From contig NZ_JAMTCJ010000001.1 in the NCBI RefSeq assembly GCF_024171815.1, positions 310,001-374,000 of the forward strand: a stretch of 64,000 nucleotides of DNA. Reading direction: 5' to 3'. The stretch's first letter is position 1. Each line of letters begins with the position of its first letter. The notes below the pieces were generated by a model, which was not told the DNA's origin, searched no databases, and saw only the letters and a list, made by a program, of their open reading frames with translations. Below are positions 58,385 to 64,000 of this stretch, in pieces. The position numbers were made by a program, and so were the translations under genes. This stretch comes from Williamsia maris (GTDB lineage: Bacteria; Actinomycetota; Actinomycetes; Mycobacteriales; Mycobacteriaceae).

Positions 58385-59037
58385 GAGGTCACGATCCGTT
58401 CACGCCAGGGGGTGGCGAGCCGGTTGGCCACCTGGATCGCCACGTCGAAGATCACCGCGAGCACCACACACATCACCACGCCGGAGACCAGGGGCCCGTA
58501 CAGCTGCAGTTGAAGCCCCTGGGTGAACAGGGACCCGAGCTGTGAGATGCCCAGCAGCGCAGCCAGCGTCACGATGCTCACGTTCGACACCACCGCCACC
58601 CGCAGGCCGGCGCTGATGACCGGCACCGCCACCGGTAGTTCGACCAGGAACAGGATCTGCCAGGTCCGGTATCCCATGGCGCGTGCGGCGAGAACGGTGT
58701 CCACGGGCACCGAGGCGAGTCCGTCGGCGACCACCCGCACGAGCAACGCGACGGTGTAGATCGTCAGCGCCAGAACGACATTGATGGGGTCGAGGATCCT
58801 CGTGCCGATGATCGGCGGGAGAAAGATGAACAGCGCCAGCGACGGCACGGTGTAGAACAGGCCCGCGATCCCGACGATGGGGGTGTAGCTGCGTCGCGAG
58901 CGATACGCCCACCAGCCCAGCGGTAGAGCGATGAGCAGACCGATCACGGTGGGGACCAACGTCAGCCAGATGTGGCTGACCGTCAGCGACCACACCAGTC
59001 CGTAGTTGTCGCCGACCCAGTCGACGATCTTGCTCAC
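58381..59037 (-). CDS. Betaine/choline ABC transporter permease 2
   Basis: A 218-residue permease with the same fold and an EAA-type loop (LAARAMGYRTWQILFLVELPVAVPVI, about 140-165). It begins with a long hydrophobic helix after VGDNYGLVWS and has five to six segments. Its GTG start overlaps the ATPase gene by 4 bases and its stop overlaps the next permease by 4 bases, so the three genes are translationally coupled. Confidence 0.91.
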   Translation of the reverse strand: MSKIVDWVGDNYGLVWSLTVSHIWLTLVPTVIGLLIALPLGWWAYRSRRSYTPIVGIAGLFYTVPSLALFIFLPPIIGTRILDPINVVLALTIYTVALLVRVVADGLASVPVDTVLAARAMGYRTWQILFLVELPVAVPVISAGLRVAVVSNVSIVTLAALLGISQLGSLFTQGLQLQLYGPLVSGVVMCVVLAVIFDVAIQVANRLATPWRERIVTS

Positions 59038-60131
59038 GCCGCGCCCTCGCTCGCGCGGGCCCGGCGGATCGCGGCCAGGACGTCGGTGTCGGTCACCGAA
59101 CCGACCAGCACGCCGTCGTCACCGACGATCACGCAGCGACCGGCCGGGCTCGACAGCGCCGAGTTGAGCAGCTCGCGCAGTGGGCTGCCTGCGCGCGCGA
59201 CCGTGCCTGCGAGGTTGATGTCGTGTGACTGGACCGGTCGGGTCCCGACCGCGGTGACGTCCACCCAGCCGATGGGTCGGTGGTCGGTGTCGACCGCCAG
59301 GGCCCAGCGTCCGTCGATCTCGCCGATCGGCTCACCGACGGTCACCGACGGCTCGGTCTGCGGGACGAGGTCGGCGTCTCCGAATCGAAAACCCAATGAG
59401 CGGTATCCCCGTGTGCTGCCGACGAAGTCGGCGACGAACGCGTCGGCCGGGGCCTCGAGCAGTCCGGCGGGTGTCGCGACCTGGGCCAGCCGACCGCCCT
59501 GTCGCAGCACGGCGACGCGGTCACCGAGTTTGAGGGCCTCGTCGATGTCGTGGGTCACCAGGATGATCGTCTTCGAGATGTCGCTCTGCAGGCGCAGGAA
59601 CTCGTCCTGCAGCTGCGCGCGGACGATGGGGTCGACGGCGCTGAACGGCTCGTCCATCAGCAGGAACGGCGGGTCGGTGGCCAGAGCCCTGGCAACGCCG
59701 ACACGCTGCTGTTGTCCGCCGGAGAGCTGCCACGGGTACCGCTTGGCGAACGTCGCGTCGAGTCCGACACGGTCGAGCAGATCCATGGCCGCGGCGCGGG
59801 TCTGCTTCTTGCCGCCGCCGAGCAGTCGCGGCAGTGCGGCGACGTTGTCGACGACGGTGCGATGCGGGAACAGTCCGGCGTTCTGGATGACGTACCCGAT
59901 ACGGCGGCGCAGCGTCACCGCGTCGATGGACGCGGTGTCGGTGCCGTCGAGGGTGATGCGACCGGCCGTCGGGTCGATCAGGCGGTTGACCATGCGCATC
60001 GTTGTGGTCTTCCCGCACCCCGACGGGCCCACGAGAACGGTGATCTCACCGCTCGGTGCGGTCAGATCCAATTCGTCGACCGCGACCGTTCCGTCCGGAT
60101 ATGTCTTCGAGACCCGCTCGAACTCGATCAT
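59034..60131 (-). CDS. Betaine/choline ABC transporter ATPase with C-terminal CBS domains
   Basis: A 365-residue ATPase of the OpuCA/ProV type. Walker A is GPSGCGKTTTM (about 37), the signature LSGGQQQRVGVARAL (about 141) and Walker B FLLMDEPFSAVDP (about 165). Residues about 255-360 form a regulatory CBS pair, which in relatives senses ionic strength. ATG 60131 is the family start, with AGAGGACG upstream; an upstream in-frame ATG is a poor match. It is the first gene of the ABC operon and overlaps the next by 4 bases. Confidence 0.92.
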   Translation of the reverse strand: MIEFERVSKTYPDGTVAVDELDLTAPSGEITVLVGPSGCGKTTTMRMVNRLIDPTAGRITLDGTDTASIDAVTLRRRIGYVIQNAGLFPHRTVVDNVAALPRLLGGGKKQTRAAAMDLLDRVGLDATFAKRYPWQLSGGQQQRVGVARALATDPPFLLMDEPFSAVDPIVRAQLQDEFLRLQSDISKTIILVTHDIDEALKLGDRVAVLRQGGRLAQVATPAGLLEAPADAFVADFVGSTRGYRSLGFRFGDADLVPQTEPSVTVGEPIGEIDGRWALAVDTDHRPIGWVDVTAVGTRPVQSHDINLAGTVARAGSPLRELLNSALSSPAGRCVIVGDDGVLVGSVTDTDVLAAIRRARASEGAA

Positions 60132-60229
60132 TGTCGTCCTCTGTGGGTATCGGAGTCCGCCGGCCCGTGACACGGCGTCGGATCAAACCGTATCGCGCGC
60201 GTGGAGACACCGCCTCCCGATCCCACAGG

Positions 60230-60775
60230 TCAGCGCAGGGCGCGACCGTAAATCCCGTCGATCCCGAAGAAGCTGCCGGGCTCCGGTGATCGGGTCTTGG
60301 TCGACTGGACGTCGAAGTATCGGACGTCGAGGCCGGCGAGACGATCATCGATCGCGGTGAACTCCACCCTGTTGCCGAGGAAGCGGACTCGCACGGGGAC
60401 TGACGTGGTGATCCCGTCGTTGGCGCGACTGACCTCGAGTCGCGCATCACCGGGCACACCCACCGAGGACAACGCGATCACCGCACCGCCACCGATGTAC
60501 TTCTGGGGGCCGTAGAGCACCACCGAATAGCCCGGCCCGCCGTTGGCCAGTGGCACCGGCGCCCCACGCAGGGAGATGGTCGCCGACAGTGATCCGGCGG
60601 ATCGTCCGTAGTCCACTGTCGCGGAGAGGATGTCGATCGCAGGCGCACTGAGCAACGACGGCGGCGAGTACACCGTCACCGGGGCGGCCGAGGCCGGGGC
60701 GGCTCCGAGACCGATGCCCATGGCCGCGGCCAGACCGCAGGCGAACGCGAGGGCAGAGCGACGTGGTGTGAACAA
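60230..60775 (-). CDS. Secreted protein B, paralogue of the 56010-56579 gene
   Basis: A 181-residue exported protein: a basic start, a hydrophobic segment and ASAAPVTVYSP at the cleavage site, then ILSATVDYGRSAGSL, GGPGYSVVLYGP and VEFTAIDDRLAGLDVRYFDVQ, closing IYGR. These align in order with the gene at 56010-56579. The start is TTG 60775, with AGGGAG 6 bases upstream; longer frames lack a ribosome site. It lies 98 bases before the ATPase gene of the betaine transporter on the same strand, so the two paralogues flank that operon. Function unknown. Confidence 0.78.
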   Translation of the reverse strand: MFTPRRSALAFACGLAAAMGIGLGAAPASAAPVTVYSPPSLLSAPAIDILSATVDYGRSAGSLSATISLRGAPVPLANGGPGYSVVLYGPQKYIGGGAVIALSSVGVPGDARLEVSRANDGITTSVPVRVRFLGNRVEFTAIDDRLAGLDVRYFDVQSTKTRSPEPGSFFGIDGIYGRALR

Positions 60776-60867
60776 GGTGAACTCCCTGAGATGTCCCGAC
60801 CTCAATTGGTACTGGACAGTACCGATTGTTCGGCTGGAGAACAAGGAGGTGTGCGGGACAAAAGAAA

Positions 60868-60897
60868 CCACTCGCGAACCGGATGGCTCGCGAGTGG
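60868..60897 (-). terminator. Intrinsic terminator of the BCCT gene
   Basis: CCACTCGCGA (60868-60877) and TCGCGAGTGG (60888-60897) form a perfect 10-bp stem with a 10-base loop. On the minus strand the stem is followed by TTTCTTTT, so this looks like a true rho-independent terminator just beyond the BCCT stop. Confidence 0.8.
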
Positions 60898-60915
60898 CTT
60901 CTGTGGTGCGACAGC

Positions 60916-62658
60916 TCAGCTGGTGGTCGTGCCCGGCCGGGCCTCCCCCGACGGGTCGGCGGCGACCAACGACTCGTCGACCGGCAGATCGTCGGACGGC
61001 AACACGTCGTTGGTGTCGTCGGTGGCCGCGATGGTGTTCGCGTGGACGCGCAGCTTGCCGTCGAGATCGTCGGTGCGGTGCTTCTCCGCCAGGATCAGCG
61101 GATCACGCCGCAGATCCTTGTACAGCGAGACACACATCAGGATCATCACGATCACGAACGGCAGCGCCGCGATGATCGCCATCGTCTTGATGCCCTGGAG
61201 CGCATCGTCACCGCTCACCCACAACAACAGTGCGGCAACGGCACCGGTGAGGACACCCCAGAACACCGTCGTCTTCTTCGTGGGCTCGGGCCTACCGCGC
61301 TCGGACAGCGTCGCCATCACCAGCGAGGCCGAGTCGGCGCCGGAGACGAAGAAGATCGCGACCAGCAACATCACCAGGACCGACGCGATGCCCGCCCACG
61401 GGAGATTGCCGAGCATGTCGAACAGCTGCGATTCCTCGTTCGGGCTGTTGGACAGGCCTTTTCCGTTCATCTCCTGATTGATCGCGGTACCGCCGAACAC
61501 TGCGAACCAAACCAGCGAGACCGACGACGGCACGATCATCACGCCGAGCACGAACTGCCGGATGGTACGGCCGCGACTGATCTTGGCCAGGAACATACCG
61601 ACGAACGGGGTCCAGGAGACCCACCAGGCCCAGTAGAAGATGGTCCAGCCGGCGAGCCATTCCTGACCGGCGGCATCGGTGCTCGCGCCCGATCGTGCGG
61701 CGTCGGAGGTGATCTCGTTGAAGTACGAACCCAGCGAGGTGGGGACCACATTCAGGATGAACACCGTCGGTCCGACGACGAAGATGAACACGGCCAGCAC
61801 GATGGCCAGCACCATGTTGATGTTGGACAACCACTGGATGCCCTTGGCGACACCGGAGACGGCCGACGCCACGAACGCCGCGGTGAGGACTGCGATGACC
61901 GCGACGAGCAACAGCTTGCCCGATTCCCCGACGATGTTCAGTTCCTCGAAGCCCGAACCGATCTGTGCGGCACCGAGCCCCAGCGAGGCCACCGTTCCGA
62001 ACAGGGTCGCGAAGATCGCGAGGATGTCGATGACCTTGCCGCCCCACCCGTTGGCGCGGTCACCGAGCAGCGGGGCGAACACCGCGCTCATCAGCTGACC
62101 GCGTCCGCACCGGTAGGTGCTGTAGGCGATGGCGAGTCCGACGACGGCGTACATCGCCCACGGGTGCAGGCCCCAGTGGAACATCGTGGTGGCCATGGCC
62201 ACTCCGACGTTCTGGCCCTCCTTGCCGGGAGGGGCGTTGACGTAGTGGGTGAGCGGTTCGTTGGCGCCGTAGAACATCAGGCCGATGCCCATGCCGGCGC
62301 TGAACATCATCGCGATCCAGCTGATCGTCTTGAACTCGGGCTTCTCGCCGTCGCGACCGAGCGGGATCTTGCCGTACTTGCTGACCGCCAGGAAGATCGC
62401 GAACAGGACGAACCCGGTGGCCGACAGGATGAACATCCATCCGAGGTTGTCGGTGATCCACCCGAGGATGTTCGCCGTCACGTCCTTGAGGCCGGCCTTG
62501 TCGACCAGACCCCAGATCAGGAACCCGACGATCAGCGCGGCGGTGACGCCGAAGACGACGAAGTCGACACGAAGCGCGTTGGGCTCCGATGACCGTGGAT
62601 CACGGGTTCCGGTGTCACCACCGTCCCCTGACAACCGTGTTTCTGTAGTCGTAACCAT
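60916..62658 (-). CDS. BCCT-family betaine/choline/carnitine transporter
   Basis: A 580-residue polytopic protein with 12 hydrophobic segments. The BCCT signature region is FYWAWWVSWTPFVGMFLAKISRGRTIR (start about 320), and GANEPLTHY and FHWGLHPWAMYA are typical of the betaine group. It brings in a trimethylammonium solute with Na+ or H+. The acidic C-terminal tail (about 510-580) resembles the regulatory tail of BetP. It lies next to a betaine ABC system, so the two form an osmoprotectant cluster. The ATG has AAAGGG immediately upstream; GTG/TTG starts further in are less likely. Confidence 0.93.
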   Translation of the reverse strand: MVTTTETRLSGDGGDTGTRDPRSSEPNALRVDFVVFGVTAALIVGFLIWGLVDKAGLKDVTANILGWITDNLGWMFILSATGFVLFAIFLAVSKYGKIPLGRDGEKPEFKTISWIAMMFSAGMGIGLMFYGANEPLTHYVNAPPGKEGQNVGVAMATTMFHWGLHPWAMYAVVGLAIAYSTYRCGRGQLMSAVFAPLLGDRANGWGGKVIDILAIFATLFGTVASLGLGAAQIGSGFEELNIVGESGKLLLVAVIAVLTAAFVASAVSGVAKGIQWLSNINMVLAIVLAVFIFVVGPTVFILNVVPTSLGSYFNEITSDAARSGASTDAAGQEWLAGWTIFYWAWWVSWTPFVGMFLAKISRGRTIRQFVLGVMIVPSSVSLVWFAVFGGTAINQEMNGKGLSNSPNEESQLFDMLGNLPWAGIASVLVMLLVAIFFVSGADSASLVMATLSERGRPEPTKKTTVFWGVLTGAVAALLLWVSGDDALQGIKTMAIIAALPFVIVMILMCVSLYKDLRRDPLILAEKHRTDDLDGKLRVHANTIAATDDTNDVLPSDDLPVDESLVAADPSGEARPGTTTS

Positions 62659-62694
62659 CCCTTTACTGTCGCAGGCTTTGGTTCAGACATTCAA

Positions 62695-62722
62695 ACGAGT
62701 CGACAAATGGACATCGACTCGT
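62695..62722 (-). terminator. Terminator between arcA-gntR and the BCCT gene
   Basis: ACGAGTCGA (62695-62703) and TCGACTCGT (62714-62722) form a perfect 9-bp stem with a 10-base loop. On the minus strand TTTGAAT follows. It lies after the GntR stop and before the BCCT start. Confidence 0.6.
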
Positions 62723-62761
62723 AACAGTTGCCCGCCCCGCGTCGTCTTGTGTCGACGCAGC

Positions 62762-63121
62762 TCAGGACCCCGACAGCGCCGTCGCGAGCATGGTGGCGAT
62801 CGAGGCGTCGTCGAGGCCCATCGCGCGCAGTTCGGCGACGTGCGCCACCGTCATGCGCTGCGCTTTCGCGTCCGCGGAGTCCGATCGCGCCTTCACGAAC
62901 GACCCGTTGCGGCCTCTCGTCTCGATGACGTCGGCGGCCTCGAGTTCGCGGTAGGCCCGCGCCGCGGTGTTGGGCGCGATCGACAGCTCCGCGGCGAGTG
63001 CGCGGACGGTCGGGAGCTTGGTCCCCACGAGCAGATCGCCGGCGGCGACGAGCTCGATGACCCGGCGACGCACCTGCTCGAACGGCGGTTCGGCGGAGTC
63101 GGGGTCGATGGTGATGTTCAT
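62762..63121 (-). CDS. GntR-family regulator (YtrA-like)
   Basis: A 119-residue protein, mostly the winged helix of the GntR family: PPFEQVRRRVIELVAAGDLLVG, LPTVRALAAELSIAPNTAARAYRELEAADVIETRGRNG (about 34-71). The short C-terminal part (about 45 residues) and lack of a ligand domain mark the YtrA type, which often controls ABC transporter genes. ATG 63121 begins 10 bases after the arcA stop, so it is probably co-transcribed with arcA. Confidence 0.86.
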   Translation of the reverse strand: MNITIDPDSAEPPFEQVRRRVIELVAAGDLLVGTKLPTVRALAAELSIAPNTAARAYRELEAADVIETRGRNGSFVKARSDSADAKAQRMTVAHVAELRAMGLDDASIATMLATALSGS

Positions 63122-63131
63122 CTGCAGGCCG

Positions 63132-64000
63132 TCACAGCAGATCGCGCGCGACCGGGCACGACATGCAGCGCGGACCACCGCGGCCGGAGCCGAGTTCGCT
63201 GCCGGCGATGGTGAGGACCTCGATGCCCGAATCCCGCAGGCGCCGGTTGGTCTCGACGTTGCGGTCGTAGGCCACGACGACGCCGGGCGAGATCGCCAGG
63301 GTGTTGTTCCCGTCGTCCCACTGCTCGCGTTCGGCGGTGACCGCGTCGAGTCCGGTGTCGATGACCCGGAGCTTGCCGATGCCCATCGCGTCGGCGGCCG
63401 CCTCGACGAACGGCGCCGGTCCCACGACGGTCGGGGTGCCCCCGTCCATCCGGATCGTGAACGCCGACAACGAGTCCTGGATCACCGGATACATCACGAC
63501 CGCGTCGGTGTCGACCATGGTGCAGACGGTGTCGAGATGCATCGACGCGCGCCGCTGCTCGATCGGGACCGCGAGCACGGTGTGCGCGAGTCCGTCGTCG
63601 AACAGGCTGCGCGCCAGCGCCTCCGCGCCCGCGGGCGTTGTCCGCTCACCGACACCGACCGCGACGACCCCCGGCGCCATCAGCAGGATGTCGCCGCCCT
63701 CGATGGGGGCACTGTGCGACTCATATGCGCGACGGGCACCCCGGAACCGCGGGTGATGGGCGTAGATCAGGTCCGTCAGCGACGTCTCGCGCATCCGCGC
63801 GGGCAGCGCGAGGGTGGTGATCGCGAACCGTGTGCCGATCCAGAACGAACTGTCCCGGGTGAACAGAAGATTGGGCAGCGGGTCGATCGCGAACTCGACG
63901 CCGTGGTGCATCCGACGGACCAGCGATGCCCGCGCGGCGGCCGGGCTCTCGGGCATCTCGTCGAACGTCATGCCCGCCATCAGGATGGTGGCCAGGTCGG
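63132..64000 (-). CDS. arcA: Arginine deiminase, 5' end outside window
   Basis: The visible part is about 288 residues of a roughly 400-residue enzyme, which continues past the end of the window. The catalytic elements are present: [13 protein letters not shown] near the start, [22 protein letters not shown] (the His) and the Cys in [11 protein letters not shown] at the carboxy end. It hydrolyses arginine to citrulline and ammonia. The true start lies beyond 64000, and an in-frame ATG at 63980 is not the start because coding continues upstream. It is followed by a GntR gene. Equivalent of Rv1001. Confidence 0.93.
   Translation of the reverse strand, partial: DLATILMAGMTFDEMPESPAAARASLVRRMHHGVEFAIDPLPNLLFTRDSSFWIGTRFAITTLALPARMRETSLTDLIYAHHPRFRGARRAYESHSAPIEGGDILLMAPGVVAVGVGERTTPAGAEALARSLFDDGLAHTVLAVPIEQRRASMHLDTVCTMVDTDAVVMYPVIQDSLSAFTIRMDGGTPTVVGPAPFVEAAADAMGIGKLRVIDTGLDAVTAEREQWDDGNNTLAISPGVVVAYDRNVETNRRLRDSGIEVLTIAGSELGSGRGGPRCMSCPVARDLL

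Noticed and set aside
60826-62592. A 588-residue plus-strand frame antisense to the BCCT transporter
   Set aside because: Its composition is low-complexity His/Asp/Arg, it overlaps the terminator of the BCCT gene, and the minus frame carries clear BCCT motifs.

Overview
The window is high-GC DNA with GTG and TTG starts, 4-base GTGA gene overlaps, TANNNT -10 elements and many apparently leaderless genes. Together with rpfB, lpqU, a DesA3-type desaturase and a bacterial protein O-mannosyltransferase this points to a member of the Mycobacteriales, most likely Gordonia or a close relative (inference; no 16S rRNA is present). The gene order matches, from memory, the M. tuberculosis segment Rv1026 to Rv1001: ppx, DUF501, ftsB-like, eno, lpqU, mazG, mfd, a TetR gene, glmU, prs, rplY, pth, ispE, ksgA, rpfB, tatD, metG, pabB, rsmI, pmt, arcA. 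Accessory blocks interrupt this backbone.

Layout. 1-2007: the 3' part of a secreted trypsin-like protease, a membrane-anchored unknown and a TetR regulator. 2163-4441: an acyl-CoA desaturase and its flavin/iron-sulfur reductase, divergent from the TetR gene. 4514-6866: a small unknown, an MFS exporter and a DUF4395 protein. 6888-11146: the lpqU-eno-ftsB-DUF501-ppx run. 11333-14791: efeUOB ferrous-iron uptake behind a DtxR/IdeR-like iron box. 14856-19657: an unknown, mazG and mfd. 19718-28748: accessory genes, including a 1,506-residue CheB-CheR-PAS-GGDEF-EAL fusion, a tRNA-Gln(UUG) and a small coiled-coil protein next to it. 28844-31700: glmU, prs and an ArsC-like protein. 31858-34676: asnB and two limonene-epoxide-hydrolase-fold genes. 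34919-37234: rplY, pth and a KAS III enzyme. 37345-40703: prfC, a lipoprotein and a 3-hydroxyisobutyryl-CoA hydrolase-like gene. 40716-47274 (minus strand): an ABC-F ATPase, ispE, ksgA, rpfB, tatD and a phzF-like gene. 47380-50564: a GNAT gene, a glpQ-like gene with two frameshifts, two inverted 22-bp repeat arrays, an alpha/beta hydrolase and a PPOX/F420 protein. 50624-55942: metG, pabB, rsmI and pmt. 56010-62658: a glycine-betaine/choline ABC transporter flanked by two paralogous secreted proteins, then a BCCT transporter. 62762-64000: a GntR regulator and arcA, which runs off the end.

How the genes work together. Osmoprotection (ABC plus BCCT betaine uptake), iron uptake (EfeUOB), membrane-lipid desaturation and cell-envelope growth and resuscitation (RpfB, LpqU, GlmU, Pmt, FtsB) are the main themes, beside core translation and ribosome maturation (MetG, Pth, RplY, RsmA, RsmI, RF3). 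The least ordinary items are the orphan CheB/CheR-c-di-GMP fusion, the paired inverted 22-bp arrays, a covarying repeated hairpin, and the paralogous secreted proteins around the betaine operon. I see no prophage, insertion sequence or CRISPR array. No gene-free stretch exceeds about 245 bases.
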